A stretch of DNA of 64,000 nt from Sphingosinithalassobacter tenebrarum (GTDB lineage: Bacteria; Pseudomonadota; Alphaproteobacteria; Sphingomonadales; Sphingomonadaceae), in contig NZ_CP049109.1 of assembly GCF_011057975.1 (NCBI RefSeq), positions 1,767,001-1,831,000 on the forward strand, given 5' to 3'. Under the pieces are notes generated by a model. It made no database searches and had not been told where the DNA came from. It saw only the letters and a program-made list of their open reading frames with translations. The translations under genes and the position numbers were made by a program. Below, piece by piece: positions 29,505 through 39,115 of the stretch. Positions within the stretch are counted from its first letter, which is position 1. The number at the start of each line of letters is the position of its first letter.

Positions 29505-32500
29505 TCACGCCTCCTGCGGCGCGTTGCCGGATTCCGGGCCCGTTTCGGGTCCGGTATCGGGCGAGGCTTCGGGATCGCCTTCCTGGCCGTGCCCGAACAG
29601 CCGGGCGACGACCACGAAGAACATCGGGACGAAGAAGATAGCGAGGATGGTGGCGGTCAACATGCCGCCGACCACCGATCGGCCGATCGCATTCTGACCA
29701 CCGGCGCCCGCGCCCGTCGTCAGGGCAAGCGGCATCACGCCCAGCATGAAGGCAAGGCTGGTCATCAGGATCGGGCGCAGTCGCAGCTTCGCCGCCGCGA
29801 TCGCCGCCTGGAATGCATGCATTCCCTGACGTACGCGTTCCTCGGCGAATTCGACGATCAGGATCGCGTTCTTGGTCGCCACGCCGATCGTGGTGATCAG
29901 GCCGACCTGCAGATAGACGTCGTTCTTGAGACCCGTCAGCATTGCCGCAAGCAGCGCGCCAATGACGCCGAGCGGCACCACCAGCATCACCGAAAGCGGC
30001 ACCGACCAGCTTTCATAAAGCGCGGCGAGGCACAGGAAGACGATCAGCAGCGACAGCGCGTAGAGCATCGGCGCCTGGCCGCTCGAGGTCTGTTCCTCAT
30101 AGGAGATGCCGGTCCATTCCAGCTCGGTGCCCGGCGGCATCTGGTCATGGATTTCCTGCATCGCCTGCATCGCTGCGCCGGTGCTGGCGCCTTCGACGGG
30201 CGATCCCTGAATCTGCATCGCCGGCTGGCCGTTATAGCGGGTGAGCTGGACCGGCGCCTTGGTCCAGGACAGGGTAGCGAAGGCCGAGAAGGGGACCATT
30301 TCGCCCTGATTGTTGCGGACATAAAGGTCGTTCAGATCCTCGGGCGCCATGCGGTGTTCGGCATCGGCCTGCAGATAGACGCGCTTCACGCGACCGCGGT
30401 CGATGAAGTCGTTGATATAGCTGCCGCCCCATGCCGCCGCGATGGTGGTATCCACCGCCGTCAGATCCAGCCCGAGCGCAGTCGCCTTGTTCTGGTCGAT
30501 ATCCACCTTGAGCTGCGGCGCATCGTCCAGGTTCATCGGGCGTACGCCGGTGACATTGGCGTTCTGAGCCGCCATGCCGAGCATCATGTTGCGCCGCTCG
30601 ACCAGTTCCTCATGGCTGAGGTTACCGGTGTTGACCAGCTGAAGGTCGAACCCAGTGGCGTTGCCCAGTTCCTGCACGGCGGGCGGCACCACGGGAATGA
30701 TCATCGCGTCGTGGAATTGCGAGAACGCGCCGAACGCGCGGCCGGCAATTCCCTGCGCGCTGTTGGCAAAGCCGGGGCGCTCGTCCCACGGCTTCAGTTC
30801 GACGAACGCGATACCCGCATTCTGGCCCTGTCCGGTGAAGGAAAAGCCGCTGACGGTGAACACGCCGACGACATTGTCGGATTCGTTCTGAAGATAGTGG
30901 TTGCGTACGGTTTCGAGCGCCTTGTCGGTGCGCGCCTTGGTTGCGCCCGCCGGGCCCTGAACCAGCGTGAACACCAGCCCCTGATCCTCTTCGGGAAGGA
31001 AGCCGCCGGGCAGCCGCGCGAACAGCAGGACCATCCCGCCGACGATCAGCAGATACATCAGCCCCGAACGCTTCCAGTTGCGCGAAGTGCGGCGCACACC
31101 GCCTTCATATTTCACCTGGGCGCGGTCGAACCGATCGTTGAACCAGCGGAAGAAGCGCGCGATCGGGCCCTTGCCGGGCACTTCGTCGTCGCGGTGCGGC
31201 TTCAGGATCGTCGCGCACAGCGCCGGCGTCAGGATCAGCGCGACAAGGATCGAAAGCACCATCGCCGAAACGATCGTGATCGAGAACTGGCGATAGATCA
31301 CGCCAACCGACCCGCCGAAAAACGCCATCGGCAGGAACACCGCGGACAGGACCAGCGCCACGCCGACCAGCGCGTTGGTGATCTCGTCCATCGATTTGCG
31401 CGCGGCGTCCTTGGGCGAAAGATGCTCGGTCTGGATCAGGCGCTCGACATTCTCCACCACGACGATGGCGTCGTCGACCAGCAGGCCGATGGCGAGCACC
31501 ATGCCGAACAGCGTCAGCGTGTTGATCGAATATCCCGCGACCGACATGATCGCGAAAGTGCCCAGCAGAACCACCGGGATCGCGATCGTCGGAATCAGCG
31601 TCGCGCGCCAGTTCTGCAGGAACAGGAACATTACGAGGAAGACGAGCACCACCGCCTCGAAGATCGTCTCGACGACCTGATGCACCGACAGTTCGACGAA
31701 GGTCGAAGTGTCGAGCGGATAGATGACCTTCACGTCGGCGGGCAGCGACTGCGACAGTTCGGCGACGCGTTCCTTCACGCCCTCGACGGTGGCGAGCGCG
31801 TTGGCGCTGGGCGCAAGCCGGACGCCCATGCCCGCGGCGGGCATGCCGTTATATTTCGAGTCGAAGGAATAGGTTTCCGCGCCCAGCTCGACCCGGGCGA
31901 CGTCGCGCAGCCGGACCGCGGCGCCGTCGCTCGATGTCTTGAGCAGGATATTGCCGAATTCCTCGGCGGTCTGCAGCCGCGATTCCACCGACACGGTGGC
32001 GTTGAGCATCTGCGAATCCGGCGCGGGCTGCGCACCGATCTGGCCGGCGGAAATCTGGACGTTCTGCGCCTGCACGGCGGCCGAAACGTCGCCGACGGTG
32101 AGCTGGTATCCGGCCATTTTGACCGGATCGATCCAGATGCGCATCGCATATTGCGAGCCGAGCACCTGCAGCTCGCCGACGCCGTCGACGCGGCTTACCG
32201 GGTCCTGGAAATCCGAAACGAGGAAGTCGGCCAGATCGCTGGCGTTGTGCGACCCGTCTTCGGAATAGAGGCCCATGATCAGCAGGAAGCTGGCCGAGCT
32301 CTTGTTGACCTGGATACCCTGGCGCTGCACTTCCTGCGGCAGCTGCGACGTCGCCGCCTGCAGCTTGTTCTGCACCTGCACCTGGGCGATGTCGGGATCG
32401 GTTCCCTGCTCGAAGGTCAGCGTGATCGTCGCCCGGCCCGAAGAGGCCGAGGAAGACGAGAAATAGCGCAGATGATCAATGCCCTTGAGCTGCTGCTCGA

Positions 32501-32693
32501 TGATCTGGGTGGTCGTTTCCTCGAGTGTTTCGGCGTCGGCGCCCGGATAGACCACGTTGATCGCCACTGCCGGCGGCGCGATCGTCGGGAACTGCGCGAC
32601 GGGAAGCGCGCGGATCGCGATTCCCCCGGCGAGCATCAGCACGATGGCTATGACCCATGCGAAAATGGGTCGATCGATGAAAAAACGGGACAT
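29505..32693 (-). CDS. AcrB/MexB-type HAE1 multidrug RND permease
   Basis: A 1062-aa RND permease of the hydrophobic/amphiphilic efflux group, starting FFIDRPIFAWVIAI and with RALPVAQFPTIAPP in the first porter domain. TM4 carries the proton-relay pair in LLVDDAIVVVENVERL. It exports drugs, dyes or aromatics as a trimer driven by protons. It lies 6 bp after the adaptor gene. The predicted TetR regulator and operator are immediately upstream of the adaptor. Confidence 0.95.
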   Translation of the reverse strand: MSRFFIDRPIFAWVIAIVLMLAGGIAIRALPVAQFPTIAPPAVAINVVYPGADAETLEETTTQIIEQQLKGIDHLRYFSSSSASSGRATITLTFEQGTDPDIAQVQVQNKLQAATSQLPQEVQRQGIQVNKSSASFLLIMGLYSEDGSHNASDLADFLVSDFQDPVSRVDGVGELQVLGSQYAMRIWIDPVKMAGYQLTVGDVSAAVQAQNVQISAGQIGAQPAPDSQMLNATVSVESRLQTAEEFGNILLKTSSDGAAVRLRDVARVELGAETYSFDSKYNGMPAAGMGVRLAPSANALATVEGVKERVAELSQSLPADVKVIYPLDTSTFVELSVHQVVETIFEAVVLVFLVMFLFLQNWRATLIPTIAIPVVLLGTFAIMSVAGYSINTLTLFGMVLAIGLLVDDAIVVVENVERLIQTEHLSPKDAARKSMDEITNALVGVALVLSAVFLPMAFFGGSVGVIYRQFSITIVSAMVLSILVALILTPALCATILKPHRDDEVPGKGPIARFFRWFNDRFDRAQVKYEGGVRRTSRNWKRSGLMYLLIVGGMVLLFARLPGGFLPEEDQGLVFTLVQGPAGATKARTDKALETVRNHYLQNESDNVVGVFTVSGFSFTGQGQNAGIAFVELKPWDERPGFANSAQGIAGRAFGAFSQFHDAMIIPVVPPAVQELGNATGFDLQLVNTGNLSHEELVERRNMMLGMAAQNANVTGVRPMNLDDAPQLKVDIDQNKATALGLDLTAVDTTIAAAWGGSYINDFIDRGRVKRVYLQADAEHRMAPEDLNDLYVRNNQGEMVPFSAFATLSWTKAPVQLTRYNGQPAMQIQGSPVEGASTGAAMQAMQEIHDQMPPGTELEWTGISYEEQTSSGQAPMLYALSLLIVFLCLAALYESWSVPLSVMLVVPLGVIGALLAAMLTGLKNDVYLQVGLITTIGVATKNAILIVEFAEERVRQGMHAFQAAIAAAKLRLRPILMTSLAFMLGVMPLALTTGAGAGGQNAIGRSVVGGMLTATILAIFFVPMFFVVVARLFGHGQEGDPEASPDTGPETGPESGNAPQEA

Positions 32694-32699
32694 GCGGCG

Positions 32700-33893
32700 T
32701 TACTCTGCCTTTTCCGCCGGGGTCTGGGCGGGTTGTGCGCTATTGGCTTGCGGCGTGCCGCCCTGGGGCGACCCGTTCTCTTCGTACGGCGCGGCATCCA
32801 CCGGTGTACCGGGGCGCAGATTCTGCGCGCCCTGAACGATGACCTTGTCGCCCGGCTTCAGCCCGCTTTCGACGATCCAGTCCTGACCGACCGTGCGTGT
32901 CGCAGTGATCTGGCGTGGCTGGAGTTTGCCGTCCCCGTCGACGACCAGCACCGTGGCATTGCCCTTGGCATCGCGCGATACGGCGCGCTGCGAAACCAGC
33001 ATGGCATTGGCACGCGTACCTTCGACGATCTGCGCGCGGACGAACATGCCCGGCAGCAGCAGGCCTTCGGGATTGGCGAAGACCGCGCGGATCACCTGGC
33101 TGCCGGTATCGGGATCGACCGTGACGTCGGTGAACTTCAGCGACCCTTCGATCGGATAGGTCGAGCCGTCTTCCAGAATCAGGCGGACGCGCGCGGCGCC
33201 GTCCTCGCGGATCAGGTCGCCCGCCATCAGCTGGCGGCGCAGGCGCAGAATGTCCGCGCTCGACTGCTGGATGTCGACATAGATCGGATCGAGCCGCTGG
33301 ATCGTGGTCAGCGGGTTCTGCTGCGAGGCAGTGACGAGCGCGCCCGTCGTGAAGGTGGAGCGGCCGATGCGGCCCGAAATCGGCGCACGGATCGTAGTGC
33401 GCGCCAGGTCGATCTGCGCGCTCTCCAGCGCCGCGCGTTGGGCGGCGACATCGGCCTTCGCCTGATTGGCCGCAGCGACGGCGTTGTCATATTCCTGGCG
33501 CGAAATCGCGTTGATCTCGACCAGCTCGCCATAGCGTCGCGCCAGTGCCTCGGTCGATTCGATCGAGGCGCGGGCGCGGGCCAGCGCGGCGCGGGCACTG
33601 GCGACCTGGGCGGCATAGGGTGCCGAATCGATGCGATAGAGCGGCTGGCCGCGGCCGACCATGTCGCCTTCCTGGAACAGCCGCGCCTTGATAATGCCGT
33701 TCACCTGCGGCCGGACTTCGGAGCTTTCATAGGCGCTGGTGCGCCCGGGGAGCCGCGTGTCGAGCGTCACATCCTGAGTCGACACCGTTTCATAGAAGAC
33801 CTTGGGCGGACCTCCGCCCTGTTGCGCATCCTGACTCTGCCCGCATCCGGCGAGAAGCAGGGCGAATCCAGCGAAAAGGGCGAATTTCTTCAT
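32700..33893 (-). CDS. AcrA/MexA-type RND periplasmic adaptor
   Basis: A 397-aa membrane fusion lipoprotein (signal FAGFALLLAGC). The lipoyl halves (VRPQVNGIIKARLFQEGD; IRAPISGRIGRSTFTTG) flank a coiled-coil hairpin with RYGELVEINAISRQEYDNA, diagnostic of the AcrA/MexA group. A beta-barrel and membrane-proximal domain follow. First gene of the leftward adaptor-permease-OMF operon, facing the TetR gene across a 108-bp control region. Confidence 0.95.
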   Translation of the reverse strand: MKKFALFAGFALLLAGCGQSQDAQQGGGPPKVFYETVSTQDVTLDTRLPGRTSAYESSEVRPQVNGIIKARLFQEGDMVGRGQPLYRIDSAPYAAQVASARAALARARASIESTEALARRYGELVEINAISRQEYDNAVAAANQAKADVAAQRAALESAQIDLARTTIRAPISGRIGRSTFTTGALVTASQQNPLTTIQRLDPIYVDIQQSSADILRLRRQLMAGDLIREDGAARVRLILEDGSTYPIEGSLKFTDVTVDPDTGSQVIRAVFANPEGLLLPGMFVRAQIVEGTRANAMLVSQRAVSRDAKGNATVLVVDGDGKLQPRQITATRTVGQDWIVESGLKPGDKVIVQGAQNLRPGTPVDAAPYEENGSPQGGTPQANSAQPAQTPAEKAE

Positions 33894-33924
33894 AGCGTTG
33901 GCCTGAAAGTTGAGGTAAACGTGA

Positions 33925-33940
33925 GTGAGTGTTCACTCAC
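33925..33940. promoter_or_regulatory. Palindromic operator for the divergent TetR regulator
   Basis: GTGAGTG-TT-CACTCAC is a perfect 7-bp-arm palindrome 31 bases upstream of the adaptor start and 61 bases upstream of the tetR start. An extra GTGA repeats just to its left. Size, symmetry and location are typical of AcrR/TtgR-like repressor sites controlling RND pumps. Confidence 0.7.
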
Positions 33941-34001
33941 AATATTGCGCCCGCTAACGCAAAAATGCGAAGCGGGCAAGGGGGAGAGGCGAGGATTCGG
34001 A

Positions 34002-34637
34002 ATGGAAACGGATATTTCCCAAACGACCGCGAGGTCGCCGGCGATTCGCGCGGATGCGCGCCGCAAGCACCTTCTGGAAACCGCGCGCGCGCTGTTCACT
34101 GCGCAGGGGTTTCACCAGACCGGCATGGCGAAGATCGCCGAGGTCTCGCAGGTGAAGGTCGGTCAGATCTATCGCGACTTCTCGAGCAAGGAAGACATCA
34201 TCGCGGCCATCGCCGAGGCCGATGTCTCGGCCTGGCTGTGCGAGGAAGAGCTTGCCGCGGCGGTCAGTTTGGGAGATCGCGGGGCCGTGCGTGCGTGGAT
34301 TCGCCGGATTGCCTCGCATCTCGATCAGAAGGATGCGTGCTTGCTCGCTGAAATCGTCGCCGAAGTGGGACGTAACGGCCGCGTTGCCGCGATTCATCGC
34401 GAAATGGACACGCGGATCCGCGGTACGCTCGCGGCGGCGCTGGCAGCGCTGGCGCCGTCGCCCGACAAGGCCGGCGAGCGCGAACAGCTCACCGAAATGA
34501 TCCTCGGAATGGGAGTCGGGCTGATGGTTCGTCAAATCCTCAATCCCGAAATGGACCTGCCCACGTCGTGCCGGCTGATGGTTGATATTATAGACGATCG
34601 GATCGACTTGCTGACCGGCGAAACCGCCGGGCGCTAA
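34002..34637 (+). CDS. TetR/AcrR family repressor of the adjacent RND pump
   Basis: A 211-aa regulator with an N-terminal TetR helix-turn-helix (TARALFTAQGFHQTGMAKIAEVSQVKVGQIYRDFSSKEDI, residues about 27-66, read in parts). The C-terminal ligand-binding domain is helical. It is divergent from the AcrAB-OMF-type operon and shares a palindromic operator with it, so it most likely represses the pump until a substrate binds. Confidence 0.9.
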   Translation: METDISQTTARSPAIRADARRKHLLETARALFTAQGFHQTGMAKIAEVSQVKVGQIYRDFSSKEDIIAAIAEADVSAWLCEEELAAAVSLGDRGAVRAWIRRIASHLDQKDACLLAEIVAEVGRNGRVAAIHREMDTRIRGTLAAALAALAPSPDKAGEREQLTEMILGMGVGLMVRQILNPEMDLPTSCRLMVDIIDDRIDLLTGETAGR

Positions 34638-34788
34638 GCCTCCGATCCGGGAGATAGGTACGATGCTGCGCTGCACAAGAGGGGTGCACGACTTCTGCAC
34701 GGGGCCTGTGCAGCCTCTCCTCCGCCGCTGAGGGAGGCGCTCCATATCGGCGCGGCAAAGCCTTCCCGAAACCATCGGGGAGAGCTTC

Positions 34789-36435
34789 ATGTCGATCCTG
34801 CGCCACGCCAATACTCCGCGCGCCACCTTCCGTCTGAAAATCGTCGCCGCGGCACTGTTGATCGTGGCGGCCGACCGGATGTTCTTCGGCGTCCTGCCGG
34901 GATCGGTGCTCGGTGTGGCAGCGCTCGGCTGGGCGCTGACGCTTGCACTGGTGGTTCCTGCCGTGCGGCGGCGCTGGCGTTCGGTACTGGCGCTTTCGGC
35001 GGCGATGGGGTTCGCACTCGCGCTGGTCGATCAGCCGGGGATGCTGACGTTCGTGCTTTTCTGGTCGTCCGTCTCGCTTGCCGCCCTGCTCGTTCGGCGC
35101 CCTTTCGACAGTGCCGTTTCCTGGGGCATCCGGCTGGTACTGCACGGCATCGTCGGCCCGTTCATCCCTGCCTGTGACCTGCTCCGGCTTGCCCGAGCGC
35201 GGACGCGAGGCGGCGGCCCGAATCTGCTCGCCATCCTGTCGATTGTCGCGCTGCCGCTGCTGGGCGGCGGGCTGTTCCTCGCGATCTTCGCCGGCGCCAA
35301 TCCGGTGATCGGCGATGTGCTGAGCCGAGTCGAAATACCCGATCTGGGCTGGCTGGTCCTGCACGGCGTCTTCTGGAGCTTCGCGCTTGCGGTCCTGTGG
35401 CCCGCATTCCGTCCGTTGCGGTTCGTAACGCTGGATTTTCAGCCTGCCGTGGGCGAGCCGGGCATTGCTGCGATCGACCTGCCGGTGCTGACGCTGCTCC
35501 TCTCGCTGCTTAGCTTCAACGCAGTGTTCGCGCTGCAGAATGCGCTCGACATCGCCTTTCTGTGGAGCGGTGCGCCGTTGCCCGGCACGATCACGCTCGC
35601 CGATTACGCGCATCGCGGCGCCTATGCGCTGATCGCCACCGCGCTGATGGCGGGCGCGTTCGTGATCGTGGCGCTGCGCCCCGGCAGCAGGGCGGGACAA
35701 AGCGGCCCGGTGCGCGCGCTTGTGGTGCTCTGGACCGGGCAGAATATCCTGCTCGTCGCCTCCAGCATCCTGCGGACGATGGACTATGTCGACGCCTATG
35801 GGATGACGGTACTGCGGCTTTCCGCGCTCGCCTGGATGGGGCTTGTCGGTACCGGGCTGTTCCTGATCTGCTGGCGGCTGGTCTTCGGCCTGTCGGCGCG
35901 CTGGCTGATCAATGCCAATGCGCTGGCGGCGACGCTGGTCCTCTCCGCCTCTACCGTCATCGACTATCGCGCCGTCGCCGCGCACTGGAACGTGGTCCAT
36001 GCCGACATCGCCGGGGGAAGCACGCCGATCGACCTGTGCTATCTCAATCGCATGGGCAGCGCCGCGCTGGTCCCGCTGATCGCACTCGAATCGCGCGTGA
36101 CCGACCCGCAACTGCGCGAGCGAATCGGATGGATCCGCGATCACAAGCTGGTCGACACCATCCGCACCCAGCGCGACTGGCGCCGCTGGACCTGGCGCGA
36201 CGACCGTCGCCTGCGCCGCGCGCTGGCAATGCTCGGCAATCCGGCATCGGTTGGCGATCAGCGAGGTGGCAGCCGCAATTGCGACGGAACGATTTACGTG
36301 CCGCCCAAACCCCGGCCGCAGGATGCGATGTGGCGCTCGGCCATGCGCGAGCTCCCGACCGGCGAACCCGACGCGACGCTGGCGATCGAAGGCGCGCTGG
36401 CGCGACAGCCATTGACCGAAGGGGATGCGCAATGA
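34789..36435 (+). CDS. DUF4173 family polytopic membrane protein
   Basis: A 548-aa integral membrane protein with roughly a dozen hydrophobic helices over residues 15-390 and a soluble C-terminal tail of about 150 residues rich in Arg and Trp. It matches the DUF4173 family by the sequence around FNAVFALQNALDIAFLWSG, LADYAHRGAYALIATALMAG and DYVDAYGMTVLRLSAL. Function is unknown. A GGGGAG site precedes the ATG. The stop overlaps the response regulator start (ATGA), making a three-gene signalling operon. Confidence 0.8.
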   Translation: MSILRHANTPRATFRLKIVAAALLIVAADRMFFGVLPGSVLGVAALGWALTLALVVPAVRRRWRSVLALSAAMGFALALVDQPGMLTFVLFWSSVSLAALLVRRPFDSAVSWGIRLVLHGIVGPFIPACDLLRLARARTRGGGPNLLAILSIVALPLLGGGLFLAIFAGANPVIGDVLSRVEIPDLGWLVLHGVFWSFALAVLWPAFRPLRFVTLDFQPAVGEPGIAAIDLPVLTLLLSLLSFNAVFALQNALDIAFLWSGAPLPGTITLADYAHRGAYALIATALMAGAFVIVALRPGSRAGQSGPVRALVVLWTGQNILLVASSILRTMDYVDAYGMTVLRLSALAWMGLVGTGLFLICWRLVFGLSARWLINANALAATLVLSASTVIDYRAVAAHWNVVHADIAGGSTPIDLCYLNRMGSAALVPLIALESRVTDPQLRERIGWIRDHKLVDTIRTQRDWRRWTWRDDRRLRRALAMLGNPASVGDQRGGSRNCDGTIYVPPKPRPQDAMWRSAMRELPTGEPDATLAIEGALARQPLTEGDAQ

Positions 36436-37148
36436 TCCTATGCCCCATGCCCCGCACCGTCCTGGTCGTCGACGACGACTCGCATATCCGCCAATTGCTC
36501 GTCTTCGCGCTTTCCAAGGCGGGGTTCGACACAATCGAGGCCGAGGACGGCGAGGCGGCGCTCGCGCTTGCCGAAAGCGCGTCGCCGCATCTGATCGTGC
36601 TCGATATCAACATGCCGCGCATGGACGGGCTCGAGGTGTGCCGTCGCCTGCGCGCGACCAGCGACGTGCCGGTGCTGTTCCTCTCCTCGCGCGATGATGA
36701 GATCGACCGCGTTCTCGGCATCGAGCTCGGCGCCGACGATTATGTCGTAAAGCCGTTCAGTCCGCGCGAAGTCGTGGCGCGCATCACGGCGATCCTGCGC
36801 CGTGCCGCGGCGCCGCCGCCGCCCGAAGTTCGTGCTACGAACGCGATCCGCGCGGGCAGGCTCGCGCTGGATCTCGACGGCTGGCGTGCCGAATGGGACG
36901 GCGCCGAAGTGCCGCTGACCGTCACCGAATTCTCGATCCTGCGCACACTCGCGGCGATGCCGTCCAAGGTCTTCAGTCGCGACGCGATCATCGATCGGCT
37001 GCGCGGCCCCGGCTTCGCGCTCACCGATCGGACGATCGACAGCCATGTCCGCAATCTGCGCGCGAAGTTCGCCGAAGCGGGCGCTGGCAATGTGATCGAG
37101 ACGCGCACCGGCATCGGCTATCGGCTCGGGCCGTGCTCGGACGACTGA
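36432..37148 (+). CDS. OmpR/PhoB-type response regulator
   Basis: A 238-aa regulator: receiver domain with D14-D16 pocket, phospho-acceptor D58 (VLDINMPRMDG) and Lys in VVKPFSPRE, then a winged-helix DNA-binding domain (LTVTEFSILRTLAAMPSKVFSR ... DSHVRNLRAKF, read in parts). It starts inside the DUF4173 stop; an internal ATG at 36447 is an alternative. The kinase gene follows with a 16-bp overlap. Confidence 0.93.
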   Translation: MILCPMPRTVLVVDDDSHIRQLLVFALSKAGFDTIEAEDGEAALALAESASPHLIVLDINMPRMDGLEVCRRLRATSDVPVLFLSSRDDEIDRVLGIELGADDYVVKPFSPREVVARITAILRRAAAPPPPEVRATNAIRAGRLALDLDGWRAEWDGAEVPLTVTEFSILRTLAAMPSKVFSRDAIIDRLRGPGFALTDRTIDSHVRNLRAKFAEAGAGNVIETRTGIGYRLGPCSDD

Positions 37149-38758
37149 TCCGCGGCCCCAAGGAGTGGATCAAGCGCCGCTGGCCGCCGTTGCGACTGCG
37201 CACGATCCTGTTCGCGACGCTGTTCGTCGTCGCGGCGCTGCCCGGTGTCGGTGCGGTGTTCCTGCGCGTGTACGAGAATACGCTCGTTCGACAGACCGAG
37301 GCCGAGCTGATCGCCCAGAGCGCCGCGCTTGCCGCATCGGCGCAGGCGCTGTGGCCGGGGGCGGAGCCTGCGTCGGACCGCGGCTGCGATGCCGACGCCG
37401 ACATCGCCGTCCCCTCGATCCGTCGTCCCGCTTCTGCGGGCTGCGTGCGGCCCGAACCTTCGACCATTGATCTCAGCAGCACGCCGATCCTTCCACCAAG
37501 GCCGTCGCCGGTATCTACGTCGGGCGACATGTCGCCTGAGGCACGCGCTGCCGCCGAAACACTGGTTCCGATCCTGCGCCGAACGCGGCAGACCACGCTG
37601 GCCGCGATCGAGCTGCTCGATGCGCGGGGCAGGGTGGTCGCCGGGCAGGATGCCGGGCGCAGCTATGCCGACTTGCCCGAAGTGCGCGAAGCGCTGGCGG
37701 GGCGGCCCGAAACCGTCCTGCGTCGCAATGCGGGCTATCGTCAGGTCTATCTGTTCGAATGGCTTTCGCGCGCCGCCGCGATCCGCATCCATCACGTGCG
37801 CCCGATCGTCGTCGACGGACAGGTCGTCGGCGTGCTGCTGCTCTCGCGTTCGGCGCGCGCGCTGTTCAAGGGACTGTATGAGGACCGGTTCAAGATCGCC
37901 TTCGGCGTGCTGGTGATCTTCGGCATATTGGTGGTGCTGAGCGGCGTTCTTTCGCGCGGCATTTCGCGTCCGATCGAGGCGCTAGCGCGCGCCACAAGAT
38001 CGGTCGCGGCAGGCGGCGGCGGGGGCAGCGTCCCCGAAGCGCCGCGCACGGCGGCGGTCGAGATTCAGGCGCTCTATGCCGATTTCGATGCGATGGCCGA
38101 AGCGATCGAGCGGCGCTCGGGCTATCTGCGCGATCTCGCCAACGCCGTCAGCCACGAATTCAAGACGCCGATCGCGGGCATTCGCGGCGCGATCGAGCTG
38201 CTTCAGGATCACGACGCGACGATGACGCCGGAGGACCGCCGCCGCTTCCTCGCCAATGCCGATGCCGATGCCGAGCGGCTGACGCTGCTCGTCTCGCGCC
38301 TGCTCGATCTGGCGCGTGCCGACATGGCGCCCGGCGATCCCGATGCGCGCAGCGACTTGCGACTGGCAGTGGCGCGTGCGGAGAAGGAGGCCAGGCTGGC
38401 GGTGACGCTGGACGCACCCGAGATTCTGCCCCAGGCCGCCGTGCCGCCCGTGACGATCGATACATTGCTGGCGACCCTACTCGACAACAGCGTCCGGGCG
38501 GGTGCCAATGCCGTTACCGTGAGAATTGCGCCGGATACCGACCGGCTGGCGATGGACATCTGCGATAACGGCCCCGGCATCGCCCCGGCCGACCGCAAGC
38601 GCATCTTCGAACCCTTTTTCACAACGCGCCGCGCCGATGGCGGCAGCGGGCTCGGCCTAGCCATCGTCCGCTCGCTGCTTCGAGCCAGCGGCGCGACGAT
38701 CGAGCTGGTCGCGGTGGAGGAAGGCACATGCTTCCGGGTGATCCTGCCGCGCGGATAA
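37133..38758 (+). CDS. Membrane sensor histidine kinase
   Basis: A 541-aa kinase starting with GTG at 37133. Two transmembrane helices (about 23-45 and 254-273) border a periplasmic domain of roughly 210 residues that contains a Pro-rich linker. A HAMP domain (about 274-330), HisKA with H341 (NAVSHEFKTPIAG) and HATPase motifs (DNGPGIAP, GSGLGLAIV) follow. It resembles CreC-like kinases in its dimerisation helix. The signal is unknown; coupling to DUF4173 suggests a cell-envelope cue. Confidence 0.9.
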   Translation: MLGRLIRGPKEWIKRRWPPLRLRTILFATLFVVAALPGVGAVFLRVYENTLVRQTEAELIAQSAALAASAQALWPGAEPASDRGCDADADIAVPSIRRPASAGCVRPEPSTIDLSSTPILPPRPSPVSTSGDMSPEARAAAETLVPILRRTRQTTLAAIELLDARGRVVAGQDAGRSYADLPEVREALAGRPETVLRRNAGYRQVYLFEWLSRAAAIRIHHVRPIVVDGQVVGVLLLSRSARALFKGLYEDRFKIAFGVLVIFGILVVLSGVLSRGISRPIEALARATRSVAAGGGGGSVPEAPRTAAVEIQALYADFDAMAEAIERRSGYLRDLANAVSHEFKTPIAGIRGAIELLQDHDATMTPEDRRRFLANADADAERLTLLVSRLLDLARADMAPGDPDARSDLRLAVARAEKEARLAVTLDAPEILPQAAVPPVTIDTLLATLLDNSVRAGANAVTVRIAPDTDRLAMDICDNGPGIAPADRKRIFEPFFTTRRADGGSGLGLAIVRSLLRASGATIELVAVEEGTCFRVILPRG

Positions 38759-38763
38759 GTTCA

Positions 38764-38900
38764 CCGTCGCCCCTGCGCAGGCAGGGGCCCATGCCTGCCC
38801 AGTCTGCAGCCTTCGGTCTGACACATCGCGCCGGCCGGAATGTGTCAGGGGATACGCGCAACGCTACAGAAATAGGCCCCTGCCTGCGCAGGGGCGACGG
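38764..38900. repeat. Long perfect inverted repeat, 26-bp arms
   Basis: Arms at 38764-38789 and 38875-38900 are perfectly complementary over 26 bp (built on CGTCGCCCCTGCGCAGG). A second inverted pair TGACACAT (38819-38826)/ATGTGTCA (38840-38847) lies inside. It follows the histidine kinase stop and may terminate that operon or be a MITE-like dispersed element. The 357-bp gap to rutB holds this and the next repeat, and no gene. Confidence 0.75.
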
Positions 38901-38930
38901 CTGCTGAGGCTCGATGGCCTGCACCACCTT

Positions 38931-39021
38931 CGTCACCCCGGCCCTGAGCCGGGCACCAGCTGCCTTTCGCGCGTTTTATAAGGGAGAAGAAGCTGGATCC
39001 CGGGTCAAGCCCGGGATGACG
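38931..39021. repeat. Dispersed CGTCACCCCGG-type inverted repeat
   Basis: The arms CGTCACCCCGG...CACCAGCT and AGCTGGATCCCGGG...GATGACG are complementary with a few mismatches and border an AAGGGAGAAGA spacer. Elements of this form are common between genes in sphingomonads and related alphaproteobacteria. It lies about 95 bp upstream of rutB. Confidence 0.65.
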
Positions 39022-39115
39022 GCGTTGTTTCCCGCCACGCCTCTATGTCCCTTGCCAGCCGCGCCGCTTTGCGGAACACTCGCTTTTCCGCATCGCAACA
39101 AGGACATTGCCGCGC

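Noticed and set aside
29445..34637. Very long open frame on the plus strand opposite the second RND pump, and similar long frames opposite the ABC exporter (9502-12492)
   Set aside because: They lack recognisable domains, are rich in Arg, His and Gln as expected for reverse-frame reading of GC-rich genes, and lie antisense to genes with strong homology. Only the last part (34002-34637) is a real gene.
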